From Ancylobacter dichloromethanicus (GTDB taxonomy: Bacteria; Pseudomonadota; Alphaproteobacteria; Rhizobiales; Xanthobacteraceae): a stretch of DNA of 48,296 nt. The first letter of the stretch is position 1. Every line of letters starts with the position of its first letter. The stretch lies in assembly GCF_018390645.1 (NCBI RefSeq), contig NZ_JAHBGC010000061.1, positions 1-48,296 on the forward strand. Direction: 5' to 3'. The notes under the pieces were generated by a model. The model was given only the letters and a program-made list of their open reading frames with translations. It was not told the origin of the DNA and ran no database searches. Position numbers and translations under genes: made by a program. Below, piece by piece: positions 10,244 to 17,957 of the stretch.

Positions 10244-10244
10244 C

Positions 10245-11111
10245 ATGAAGGTACTTGTACTCGGCGCGAGCGGCATGCTCGGCAATGCGATGGCGCGGGT
10301 CCTGCCCGCCGAGGCTGGGCTCGAGGTCTATGGCGTCGCCCGCCGCGCCTTCTCGCCGCAGGACTTCCCGCACCTGCCGGCCGAGCGCTACCTGACCATC
10401 GCCGATATCCATGACCTTGACGCGCTGCGCGCCCTCATCGGCCGCACGGAACCCGACGTCGTGATCAATGCCGTCGGGATGGTGAAGCAGCTCGCGGGGG
10501 CGGAGGACCCGCTGGTGGCATTGCCGATCAACGCGCTGCTGCCGCACCAGCTCGCCCGGCTGTGCGGCGAGGCCGGGGCGCGCCTCGTCCATATCAGCAC
10601 CGACTGCGTGTTCGACGGCGCGCGCGGGAACTATACCGAGGACGATCTTCCCGACGCGACCGACCTCTATGGCCGCAGCAAGCTGCTCGGCGAGGTGGAT
10701 TATCCCCACGCCGTCACCCTGCGCACCTCGATCGTCGGCCACGAGATCGACAGCCATCACGGCCTGTTCGACTGGTTCCTGTCGCAGCAGGGGACGGTCG
10801 CCGGCTACAGGCGCGCCATCTTCTCGGGGCTCACCACGGTCGAGTTCGCCCGCGTCATCGCCCGGCAGGTGATGCCGAACCCGCAGTTGCGCGGGCTGTA
10901 TCATGTCGCCGGCGAGCCGATCAGCAAGCACGACTTGCTCGGTATCGTGGCCGAAGCCTATGGCAAGCGGATCGAGATCGTGCCGCGGGACGAGCCGCGC
11001 ATCGACCGATCGCTGAGCGCGGCGCGTTTTCGCGCCGCGACCGGCTACAAGCCGCCGGGCTGGCGCACGCTGGTGCGGGAACTGCGCGATGCCTATGACC
11101 GGCGGGGGTGA
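10245..11111 (+). CDS. RmlD-like SDR reductase (WbvR-like), 4-keto sugar nucleotide reductase
   Basis: A 288-residue RmlD-superfamily reductase. It has the NAD(P)H-binding motif VLGASGMLGNAM at residues 5-16, the STDCVFDG segment at 118-125 and the catalytic YxxxK (Tyr142, Lys146). RmlD enzymes reduce 4-keto-6-deoxy sugar nucleotides. In L-QuiNAc pathways the WbvR homologue reduces the CapE-type product before 2-epimerisation. Here it sits between CapE and CapF, so it probably competes for or shares the same 4-keto intermediate. ATG 10245 is chosen because the Rossmann motif begins there. An in-frame ATG at 10203 would add an odd NGGGG tail encoded by the G tract. Product stereochemistry is inferred from context only. 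Confidence 0.82.
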   Translation: MKVLVLGASGMLGNAMARVLPAEAGLEVYGVARRAFSPQDFPHLPAERYLTIADIHDLDALRALIGRTEPDVVINAVGMVKQLAGAEDPLVALPINALLPHQLARLCGEAGARLVHISTDCVFDGARGNYTEDDLPDATDLYGRSKLLGEVDYPHAVTLRTSIVGHEIDSHHGLFDWFLSQQGTVAGYRRAIFSGLTTVEFARVIARQVMPNPQLRGLYHVAGEPISKHDLLGIVAEAYGKRIEIVPRDEPRIDRSLSAARFRAATGYKPPGWRTLVRELRDAYDRRG

Positions 11112-11115
11112 CGTC

Positions 11116-12252
11116 ATGAGCGAGAGCGTCCGGCGCGTCGTCGTCACCGGGGCCGGCGGGCTGCTCGGCTGGCATTGCGCCGCGCATCTTCACGCGCGCA
11201 ACTGCGCCGCGCGCTATCGCGGCGCGCCGGTTCCGTTCGACCTGGTGGCGCTCGACCGCGCGGCCTTCAACGATCCGGCGCGGCTGGCCGAAGCGGTGGC
11301 CGGCGCGGCGGCGGTGCTGCATTTCGCCGGCGTGAACCGCGGCACCGACGCCGAGGTGGAAAGCGGAAACATCGACATCGCCACCCGCCTCGCCGGGGCC
11401 TGCGCGGCGGCCGGGGCAAGGCCGCACATCGTCTACGCCAATTCGACCCACGCCGCGCACGACACGCCCTATGGCCGCTCCAAGCGCCGGGCGGGCGAGA
11501 TCCTCTCCGCCGCGACCGACCGCTTCACCGATCTGGTGCTGCCGCATATTTTCGGCGAAGGGGCGCGGCCGTTCTACAACAACGTCACCGCCACCTTCAT
11601 CCACCAGGTGGCCCGCGGCGAGACCCCGAGCGTCAATCCCGAGGGGCGGGTGCAGCTTCTGCATGCCGGCGCGGCGGTGGAGGAGGCCATCGGCGCCCTC
11701 ACCGGCGGGGTGACCGGCGAACGCCGTCCGGCCCCCCGCCCGATGGGCGTGGCCGATCTGCTGGCGCGGCTGCAGGATTTCCATGCCGCCTATGGCACGA
11801 ACATCTTTCCCGACCTGTCGGACCCGTTCGACCTCGCTTTGTTCAACACCTACCGCGCGGCGCTCTACCCGGACGGCTTCCCGCGTCCGCTCGCGCTGAA
11901 GAGCGATGCGCGCGGGGTGCTGTTCGAGGCGGTGAAGGGGGGCGGTGGCGGCCAGACCTTCCTGAGCTGGACCGAGCCCGGCGTTACCCGCGGCGATCAT
12001 TTTCACCTCGCCAAGGTGGAGCGCTTCCTGGTGCTGCAGGGCGAGGCGGTCATCCGCATCCGCCGCGTGCTGGGCGGGCCGGTGTGGGAATTCCGCGTCG
12101 ATGGCCGCCAGCCGGCGGTGGTGGACATGCCCACGCTGCACACGCACAGCATCGAGAATGTCGGCGCCGCGCCGCTGCTGACGCTGTTCTGGACGCAGGC
12201 GGTGTTCGACCCCGCCGCGCCCGATACCTATGCCGATCCGGTTCTGGGGTGA
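11116..12252 (+). CDS. capF: Bifunctional UDP-2-acetamido-2,6-dideoxy-hexulose reductase/epimerase CapF (WbjC/FnlB)
   Basis: A 378-residue protein with the two-domain CapF architecture. An N-terminal short-chain dehydrogenase has VVVTGAGGLLGWH at residues 8-20 and the YGRSK active-site motif at Tyr119/Lys123. A C-terminal cupin at about 265-365 has likely metal ligands in GDHFHLAKVERF (His295, His297, Glu302). In the known pathway the cupin epimerises C3 and the SDR domain reduces C4, giving UDP-L-PneNAc, which CapG turns into UDP-L-FucNAc. Length is close to that of Staphylococcus CapF. It starts 4 bases after the RmlD-like gene and ends 4 before capG, so translation is probably coupled. Confidence 0.9.
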   Translation: MSESVRRVVVTGAGGLLGWHCAAHLHARNCAARYRGAPVPFDLVALDRAAFNDPARLAEAVAGAAAVLHFAGVNRGTDAEVESGNIDIATRLAGACAAAGARPHIVYANSTHAAHDTPYGRSKRRAGEILSAATDRFTDLVLPHIFGEGARPFYNNVTATFIHQVARGETPSVNPEGRVQLLHAGAAVEEAIGALTGGVTGERRPAPRPMGVADLLARLQDFHAAYGTNIFPDLSDPFDLALFNTYRAALYPDGFPRPLALKSDARGVLFEAVKGGGGGQTFLSWTEPGVTRGDHFHLAKVERFLVLQGEAVIRIRRVLGGPVWEFRVDGRQPAVVDMPTLHTHSIENVGAAPLLTLFWTQAVFDPAAPDTYADPVLG

Positions 12253-12256
12253 GACG

Positions 12257-13405
12257 ATGCTGAAGGTCATGACGATACTGGGCACGCGGCCCGAGATCAT
12301 CCGCCTCTCGCGGGTGATGGCGCGGCTGGACGCGTTCTGCGACCATCGCATCGTCCATACCGGCCAGAACTATGATTACGAGCTGAACGAGGTGTTCTTC
12401 GAGGATCTCGGCGTGCGCCGTCCCGACCATTTCCTCGGCACCGGCGGGGGCACGCTGGGCGAGACGCTGGGCAAGATCCTGATCGAGAGCGAGAAGGTGC
12501 TCGCCGCCGAGCGCCCCGACGCGGTGCTCATCCTCGGCGACACCAATTCGGCCATCGCCGCCCTGATGGCGCGGCGGATGAAGATCCCGGTCTATCACAT
12601 GGAGGCCGGCAACCGCTCCTTCGACCGCAACGTGCCGGAGGAGACCAACCGCAAGGTTGTCGACCACATCGCCGACTTCAACCTCGTCTACACCGAGCAC
12701 GCGCGCCGGCACCTGCTCGCCGAGGGCCTGCCGCACCGGCGCATCTACCTCACCGGCTCGCCGATGCGCGAGGTGCTGGAGCATTACCGCACCCGCATCG
12801 AGGCGTCCGACGTGCTGCAGCGGCTCGGCCTCGCCCCGCGCGGCTATTTCATCGTGTCGCTGCACCGGGAGGAGAATGTCGACAGCGGGGAGCGCCTGGG
12901 CGAACTGGTCGGCGCGCTGTCGGAACTGGCGATACGCTATGAGCGGCCGCTCATCGTCTCCACCCATCCGCGCACGCGCAAGCGGCTGGAAGCGCTAGGG
13001 GTGGAGGCCGATGCGCGAGTGCAGTTCATGAAGCCGTTCGGCTTCCACGACTACAACCACCTGCAGATGAACGCCTTCTGCGCCATCTCGGACAGCGGCA
13101 CCATCGCCGAGGAAGCCTCCATCCTCGACTTTCCCGCCATCACGCCGCGCGATTCGATCGAGCGGCCGGAGGCGCTGGACACCGGCTCGATCATGGTGAC
13201 GGGCCTTGGCCGCGCGGCGGTGCTGCGCGGCGTGGAGGTGGTCACCCGGCTGTTCGCCGCCCGGGCCGAGCACGGGCTGGCCTGTCCGCTGCCCGACGAC
13301 TACGCCATCGCCAACACGTCGGAGCGGGTGGTGAGCCTGATCCTCGGCACCGCGCCGCTGTCGAATGCCTGGGACGGCATCCGCCGCAACGATCTCACCC
13401 CATGA
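12257..13405 (+). CDS. capG: Non-hydrolysing UDP-N-acetyl-hexosamine 2-epimerase, CapG/WbjD/FnlC type
   Basis: A 382-residue WecB-family epimerase of GT-B-like fold. Landmarks are ILGTRPEIIRLSRVM near the N-terminus, THTGQNYD-like TGQNYDYELNEVFF, LGDTNSAIAAL, HMEAGNRSFDRNVPEETN and the C-terminal DSGTIAEEASIL. It inverts C2 of the UDP-sugar as the last step to UDP-L-FucNAc, or to UDP-L-QuiNAc if fed by the RmlD-like reductase. The variant residues around NRSFDRNVPEE match the CapG/FnlC subgroup rather than housekeeping WecB, and the position after capE and capF supports this. Its stop overlaps the start of wbuB (ATGA). Confidence 0.9.
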   Translation: MLKVMTILGTRPEIIRLSRVMARLDAFCDHRIVHTGQNYDYELNEVFFEDLGVRRPDHFLGTGGGTLGETLGKILIESEKVLAAERPDAVLILGDTNSAIAALMARRMKIPVYHMEAGNRSFDRNVPEETNRKVVDHIADFNLVYTEHARRHLLAEGLPHRRIYLTGSPMREVLEHYRTRIEASDVLQRLGLAPRGYFIVSLHREENVDSGERLGELVGALSELAIRYERPLIVSTHPRTRKRLEALGVEADARVQFMKPFGFHDYNHLQMNAFCAISDSGTIAEEASILDFPAITPRDSIERPEALDTGSIMVTGLGRAAVLRGVEVVTRLFAARAEHGLACPLPDDYAIANTSERVVSLILGTAPLSNAWDGIRRNDLTP

Positions 13406-14688
13406 CTGGCTCCGCCTCCGCCTCGGCCTCCCATACGGGCGGGCGCCGGCCGCGCCTGATCCTGCTCAAGCAGTGGTTCCACCCCGAGCCCGGCATGCGC
13501 GGCCTCGCCTTCGCGCGGCGGTTCGAGGAACTCGGCTTCGAGGTCGAGGTGGTCACCGGCTTTCCCAACTATCCCGGCGGCAAGGTCTATGAGGGCTACC
13601 GCATCCGGCCGCTGCTGCGCGAACGCATCGAGGGCGTCGCGGTGACCCGGCTGGCGCTCTATCCCAGCCATGACCGTAGCCGCATCGGCCGGGTGCTGAA
13701 CTATGTCAGCTTCTTCCTCTCCGCCGCCTTCTACCTGACCTTCCTCGCCCGCCGCGCCGACGTGGTCTACGCCTATCACCCGCCGCTGACGGTAGCGATG
13801 GCGGCGGCGGTGGCGCGGATGTTCCGCCGCACGCCGCTGGTGCTCGACGTGCAGGACATGTGGCCGGACACGCTGCGCGCCACCGGCATGGTCGGCAATG
13901 AGCGGGTGCTGCGCGCGGTCGGCGCCGCCTGCCGCTGGACCTGGCGGCGCGGCGACCGGATCAGCGTGCTGTCGGAAGGCTTCCGCCGGCTGCTGGTCGA
14001 GCGCGGCGTGCCCGCAGAGCATGTCACCGTCATTCCCAACTGGGCCGACGAGAGCGCGATGCGGGCGCCGGCGGGCGCTCCGCCCGCCGCGCTGGCCGCG
14101 CCGGGCCGGTTCCGGCTGCTGTTCGCCGGCAATATGGGCCCGGCCCAGGGGCTGGGCGCGGTGCTGGAGGCGGCCGCCCTGGTGGCGCCGCAGCGGCCGG
14201 AAATCGAGTTCTGCTTCCTCGGCTCCGGCATCGAGCTCGACCGCCTCAAGGCGCGCGTCGCGGCGGAAGGCCTCGCCAATGTGCGCTTCCTGCCCCGCGT
14301 GCCGATGGCCGAGGCGGGCGCCTATCTCGCAGCGGCGGATGCGCTGCTGGTGCACCTGACCGCGGACCCGCTGTTCGCCATCACCATTCCCTCGAAGACG
14401 CAGGCCTACATGGCGGCGGGCCGGCCGATCCTGATGGCGGTGGAGGGGGATGCGGCCGATCTGGTGCGGGCGGCACAGGCCGGGCTGGTGGTGCCGCCGG
14501 AAAACCCGGCCGCGCTCGCCGCCGCCGTGCTGCGGCTGGCCGACATGGCGCCCGACGCGCGCGAGCGGCTGGGCACGAACGGGCGCCGCTACTATGATGA
14601 ACATCTGTCCTTCGCCCAGGGCACGCAGCGGCTCGCCGAGCTGCTGCGGGCGGCGATGGCGGGCGCGCATGCCGGGGAGCGGACCTGA
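13402..14688 (+). CDS. wbuB: WbuB-type glycosyltransferase, probable L-FucNAc/L-QuiNAc transferase
   Basis: A 428-residue GT4 enzyme. After a short variable head it has LILLKQWFHPEPGMRGLAFA and VTGFPNYPGGKVYEGYRI, which are characteristic of WbuB. It continues with DVQDMWPDTLRATG, FAGNMGPAQGLGAVL and SKTQAYMAAGRPILMA in the donor domain. In E. coli O26-type loci wbuB follows fnlABC and transfers L-FucNAc. The same order here (capE, capF, capG, wbuB) supports use of the sugar made by the block before it. The start overlaps capG by 4 bases. Final specificity between L-FucNAc and L-QuiNAc is not visible. Confidence 0.85.
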   Translation: MTGSASASASHTGGRRPRLILLKQWFHPEPGMRGLAFARRFEELGFEVEVVTGFPNYPGGKVYEGYRIRPLLRERIEGVAVTRLALYPSHDRSRIGRVLNYVSFFLSAAFYLTFLARRADVVYAYHPPLTVAMAAAVARMFRRTPLVLDVQDMWPDTLRATGMVGNERVLRAVGAACRWTWRRGDRISVLSEGFRRLLVERGVPAEHVTVIPNWADESAMRAPAGAPPAALAAPGRFRLLFAGNMGPAQGLGAVLEAAALVAPQRPEIEFCFLGSGIELDRLKARVAAEGLANVRFLPRVPMAEAGAYLAAADALLVHLTADPLFAITIPSKTQAYMAAGRPILMAVEGDAADLVRAAQAGLVVPPENPAALAAAVLRLADMAPDARERLGTNGRRYYDEHLSFAQGTQRLAELLRAAMAGAHAGERT

Positions 14689-15290
14689 TGAAGCGGGTTT
14701 TCGACATCGCCGTCTCGGCCAGCGCCCTGCTGGTGCTCTCGCCGGTCCTGCTCGTGGTGGCGCTGCTGGTGCGCTGGAAGCTGGGCAGCCCGGTGCTCTT
14801 CCGCCAGATGCGGCCGGGGCTGAACTGCCAGCCCTTCGCCATGGTCAAGTTCCGCACCATGACCGATGCGCGCGGCGCGGAGGGCGAATTGCTGTCGGAC
14901 CGGGAGCGGCTGACGCCGTTCGGCCGCTTCCTGCGCGCGACCAGCCTCGACGAACTGCCCGAGTTGTGGAACGTGCTCAAGGGCGAGATGAGCCTCGTCG
15001 GCCCCCGGCCGCTGCTGATGCGCTACCTCCCCTATTACTCGCCGCGCGAGATGCGGCGCCACGAGGTGCGGCCGGGGGTGACCGGGTTGGCGCAGATCCG
15101 CGGCCGCAACGCGATCACCTGGGAAGACAAGCTGGCCGCCGACGTCGAGTATGTCGAGAGCCGGTCCTTCGCGCTTGATCTGCAGATCCTTTTCCTTACC
15201 GTCGCCAAGGTGTTCGGCGGCAAGGGCGTGCTGGACGCGGCGCCGCAGGGCGCTCTCGACATTTACCGGGCAAAGAAGAGCGATGGCTGA
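14688..15290 (+). CDS. Initiating sugar-1-phosphate transferase, PglC-like monotopic type
   Basis: A 200-residue bacterial sugar transferase of the short form, lacking the long N-terminal membrane domain of WbaP/WcaJ. A single re-entrant hydrophobic segment (residues 5-28) leads to KFRTM (54-58), the catalytic Asp88-Glu89 in SLDELPELWN, and the conserved MSLVGPRPLL. It moves a sugar-1-phosphate from a UDP-sugar to undecaprenyl phosphate, starting the repeat unit at the inner-membrane face. The short form resembles PglC, which prefers UDP-diNAcBac-like sugars. Start and upstream stop share a base (TGATG), so it is coupled to wbuB. Confidence 0.92.
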   Translation: MKRVFDIAVSASALLVLSPVLLVVALLVRWKLGSPVLFRQMRPGLNCQPFAMVKFRTMTDARGAEGELLSDRERLTPFGRFLRATSLDELPELWNVLKGEMSLVGPRPLLMRYLPYYSPREMRRHEVRPGVTGLAQIRGRNAITWEDKLAADVEYVESRSFALDLQILFLTVAKVFGGKGVLDAAPQGALDIYRAKKSDG

Positions 15291-15825
15291 GCACGCGGCG
15301 ACATTTCGGCGACTCTCGCGGGCGGACGTCGATGCGCGCACCCGCGCGCTGAACGAGGAGAGCGTCCTCGACGGCATATTGATGGAGGTTCCGGTCGGGC
15401 TGGCGCCGTCGGAACGCTGGTTCGAGCGTATCCAGACCGATTCGAGCCGGCGGGACTTCGCGCTGGCGCGGGAGGGGGAAGCGGTCGGCTTTTCCGGCCT
15501 CGTCAATATCAGCCAGCGGGACCGGACGGCGGAACTCTACATCTTCATGCCCCGCGCGCATCAGGGGCGCGGTCTCGGTTCCGTGCTGCTGGAGGCGACC
15601 CTGCGCTTTGCCCTGCTCGAACTCAATCTCCGCAAGATCACGCTTTACGTGACGATCTCGAATACCGCGGCGATGCGGTTCTACGAGCGGGCCGGCTTCT
15701 TCCGCGAGGCGGTGCTGAAGGAGCATGTCTGGCATCGCGGCGCCTACCGCGACCGGGTCATCTATTCCAGGTTCCTCGCCGCCGGCGAGGCCGACCGGTC
15801 GGCCTTCTACGGCGCGCTTTCATGA
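15283..15825 (+). CDS. GNAT-family N-acetyltransferase of the polysaccharide locus
   Basis: A 180-residue GNAT protein. The acetyl-CoA pyrophosphate loop is QGRGLGSVLL (about residues 94-103), followed by the NTAAMRFYERAGF motif usual near the C-terminus of the fold. It starts inside the transferase gene (8-base overlap) and ends overlapping the ATP-grasp gene, so the three are translationally coupled. Placement suggests acetylation of an amino sugar or of an amine group on the glycan, as PseH does, but no aminotransferase gene is present in the window to make such an amine. The substrate is therefore open. Confidence 0.85.
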   Translation: MAEHAATFRRLSRADVDARTRALNEESVLDGILMEVPVGLAPSERWFERIQTDSSRRDFALAREGEAVGFSGLVNISQRDRTAELYIFMPRAHQGRGLGSVLLEATLRFALLELNLRKITLYVTISNTAAMRFYERAGFFREAVLKEHVWHRGAYRDRVIYSRFLAAGEADRSAFYGALS

Positions 15826-16829
15826 CCAACGTGCTGCTGTCCTGCGCCGGTCGGCGGGTCTATCTGGTCGACTATTTCCGTGCCGCGCTGGCCGGAAGCG
15901 GCCGGGTGATCGGCACCGATATGAGCCTCACCGCGCCGGCCATGGCGGCGTGCGATGTCGCCCGGCAGGTGCCCGCCTGCGCCGCGCCGGATTATCTCGA
16001 CCGGCTGAAACAGGCGATCCGGGCGGAAAAGGCGGACCTCGTCTTCTCGCTGAACGATCTCGAACTGGAACTGCTGGCCGGCCACCGCGACGCCATCGAG
16101 GCCGAGACCGGCGCCGTGCTCTACGTGCCCTCGGTGGAGACCGCCGCCATCGGCGCCGACAAATGGCGCAGCTTCCTGTTCGCGCGTGAGCACGGCATCG
16201 GCGCCCCGCCGACCTTCCTGCGCCTCGACGACGCGCTGGCGGCGCTGGCGCGGGGGGAACTGCGCCTGCCGGTGATGGTGAAGCCGCGCTGGGGCAGTGC
16301 CTCGATCGGGCTGGCGCGGGTCGAGACGGCGGCGGAACTGCCGGCCGCCATCGAGGCCTGTCGGGCCGCCATCGCCCGCAGCATCCTCGCCGCCACCGGG
16401 CTGGAGAACGCGGTGATCGTCCAGCAGTGCCTCGAAGGGCCGGAATATGGCGTCGACATCCTGTTCGGCCGTCATGGCGACCTTCTCGGCTTCGCCGCCA
16501 AGCGCAAGCTGGCGATGCGCGCGGGCGAGACCGACAAGGCGGTGACCGTCGCCCCCGAGCGTTTCGCGCCGATGGTCGACGCGCTGGCGCGGCATTTGTC
16601 GCATCGCGGCAATCTCGACTGCGACTTCATGGAGCACGAGGGCGCGCTGCATCTGATCGAATTGAACACGCGCTTCGGCGGCGGCTACCCCTTCACCCAA
16701 TTGGCCGGCGCCGACCATGTCGGCCGCCTGCTCGCCGAATTCGAGGGGCGGCCGATGCCGCCCTATCGCTACGAGGTCGGCCGCGCCTTCGCCAAATACG
16801 ACATGCTGGTCGAGGTGCCGGCGCCGTAG
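15822..16829 (+). CDS. ATP-grasp carboxylate-amine ligase-like protein
   Basis: A 335-residue ATP-grasp protein related to the large subunit of carbamoyl-phosphate synthase. An N-terminal preATP-grasp Rossmann segment (MTNVLLSCAGRRVYLVDYF) is followed by the ATP-grasp region with LPVMVKPRWGSASIG, QQCLEGPEYGVDIL, and the Mg-binding LIELNTRFGGGYPF. Such enzymes activate a carboxylate as acyl phosphate and join it to an amine. Coupled to the acetyltransferase and convergent with a UDP-glucuronate epimerase, it may amidate a uronic acid or link an amino acid to the glycan. That role is inference. The length is complete for the stand-alone family. Confidence 0.83.
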   Translation: MTNVLLSCAGRRVYLVDYFRAALAGSGRVIGTDMSLTAPAMAACDVARQVPACAAPDYLDRLKQAIRAEKADLVFSLNDLELELLAGHRDAIEAETGAVLYVPSVETAAIGADKWRSFLFAREHGIGAPPTFLRLDDALAALARGELRLPVMVKPRWGSASIGLARVETAAELPAAIEACRAAIARSILAATGLENAVIVQQCLEGPEYGVDILFGRHGDLLGFAAKRKLAMRAGETDKAVTVAPERFAPMVDALARHLSHRGNLDCDFMEHEGALHLIELNTRFGGGYPFTQLAGADHVGRLLAEFEGRPMPPYRYEVGRAFAKYDMLVEVPAP

Positions 16830-16843
16830 GGCCGGCGCCCGGC

Positions 16844-17863
16844 CTACGCCCCGTAATAGTCCCGGTACCACGCCACGAAGCGCGCCACGCCCTCGCGGAA
16901 GGGTGTGTGCGGACGGTAGCCGGTCAGCGCCTTGATCAGGCCCGCCTCGGCCCAGGTGGCGGGCACGTCGCCGGGCTGCATCGGCAAATAGTTGCGGAGC
17001 GCGGTGCGGCCGGTCTCCTGTTCGATGGCGTCGATGAAGTCGAGCAGGCGCACCTTCTCGGAATTGCCGATATTGACCACGCGGAACGGCGCCGCCGGGC
17101 TGAGGCTGTCGCCGGGCAAAGCTTCGCCCCGCGCGCCGGGCAGCGGCGGCACGGTGTCGATCAGCAGCCTTATGCCCTCGACGAGGTCGTCGACATAGGT
17201 GAAGTCGCGCCACATCTCGCCGTGATTGTAGATGTCGATCGGCGTGCCCTCGATGATGCCGCGGGTGAACTTGAACAGCGCCATGTCCGGCCGGCCCCAC
17301 GGGCCATAGACGGTGAAGAAGCGGAACATCGTCGTCGGCAGGGCGTAGATATGGGCGTAGGAATGGCCCATCGCCTCGTTCGCCTTCTTGGTGGCGGCAT
17401 AGATGGTGAGCGGTGTGTCGGCCTTGTCGGTCTCGCGGAACGGCATCTCCTCATTGGCGCCGTAGACCGAGGAGGTCGAGGCCATCAGCAGGTGCTGCAC
17501 CGGCACCGCGCGGGCGCATTCCATCACGTTGAAGGTGCCGACGATGTTGGCCTCGATATAGGCGCGCGGATTCTCCAGGCTGTAGCGCACGCCCGCCTGC
17601 GCCGCGAGATGGACGATCACGTCCGGCTGGAAGTCCTCGACCGCCGCCCGGAGCGTGTCGAAATCCTCCAGCAGCGCCTCGGTGGCGGCGAAGGCCTCGT
17701 TTTGTGCCAGCATGGAATGACGGCGCTGCTTGAGGCGGACGTCGTAATAGTCCGTCATCCCGTCATAGCCGTGGACGCGCCAGCCCTGCGCCAGCAACCG
17801 GCGGGCGAGGTGAAAGCCGATGAAGCCGGCCGTGCCGGTGATGAAGATGCGCCGTTGCGACAC
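16844..17863 (-). CDS. UDP-glucuronate 4-epimerase
   Basis: A 339-residue extended SDR. It has FITGTAGFIGFHLA (residues 7-20), the AGVRYSLENPRAY signature typical of UDP-GlcA 4-epimerases, STSSVYG around 130-136, and the catalytic YxxxK at Tyr155/Lys159. It interconverts UDP-glucuronate and UDP-galacturonate and supplies GalA for the polysaccharide. The start is a GTG at 17863 with GGGAG upstream; the frame extends further back without similarity. It converges with the ATP-grasp gene with only 14 bases between. Identity to substrate level is good for this subgroup, though UDP-GlcNAc-type activity cannot be fully excluded. Confidence 0.88.
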   Translation of the reverse strand: MSQRRIFITGTAGFIGFHLARRLLAQGWRVHGYDGMTDYYDVRLKQRRHSMLAQNEAFAATEALLEDFDTLRAAVEDFQPDVIVHLAAQAGVRYSLENPRAYIEANIVGTFNVMECARAVPVQHLLMASTSSVYGANEEMPFRETDKADTPLTIYAATKKANEAMGHSYAHIYALPTTMFRFFTVYGPWGRPDMALFKFTRGIIEGTPIDIYNHGEMWRDFTYVDDLVEGIRLLIDTVPPLPGARGEALPGDSLSPAAPFRVVNIGNSEKVRLLDFIDAIEQETGRTALRNYLPMQPGDVPATWAEAGLIKALTGYRPHTPFREGVARFVAWYRDYYGA

Positions 17864-17902
17864 GCTGTTCTCCCGCTGCCGCGCCAGGGAGCGCGGCCTT
17901 GC

Positions 17903-17933
17903 CCTGCCGGCTGTGTTACAAGGGGCCGGCAGG
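17903..17933. repeat. Nine-base inverted repeat downstream of the E1-like gene
   Basis: CCTGCCGGC (17903-17911) and GCCGGCAGG (17925-17933) form a GC-rich hairpin with a 13-base loop. It sits 25 bases past the stop of the 2-oxoacid dehydrogenase-like gene and upstream of the UDP-glucuronate epimerase on the same strand. There is no T run, so if it ends transcription it is not a classical intrinsic terminator. Confidence 0.4.
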
Positions 17934-17957
17934 CTTGGGAAGCAACGCCGCGCCGGG

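Noticed and set aside
10203..10244. An upstream ATG that would add 14 residues to the RmlD-like reductase
   Set aside because: The added residues include an NGGGG run from the G tract and precede the conserved Rossmann start, so ATG 10245 is preferred. The upstream start is kept as a possibility only for the phase-variation idea.
7889..10285. A 798-residue open frame antisense to the glycosyltransferase and capE
   Set aside because: Same pattern of low-complexity antisense translation across two well-identified genes. It has no motif or ribosome binding site.
16815..16840. GC-rich hairpin as bidirectional terminator between the ATP-grasp gene and the epimerase
   Set aside because: The arms pair only with a bulge, overlap the coding end and lack a T run on both strands.
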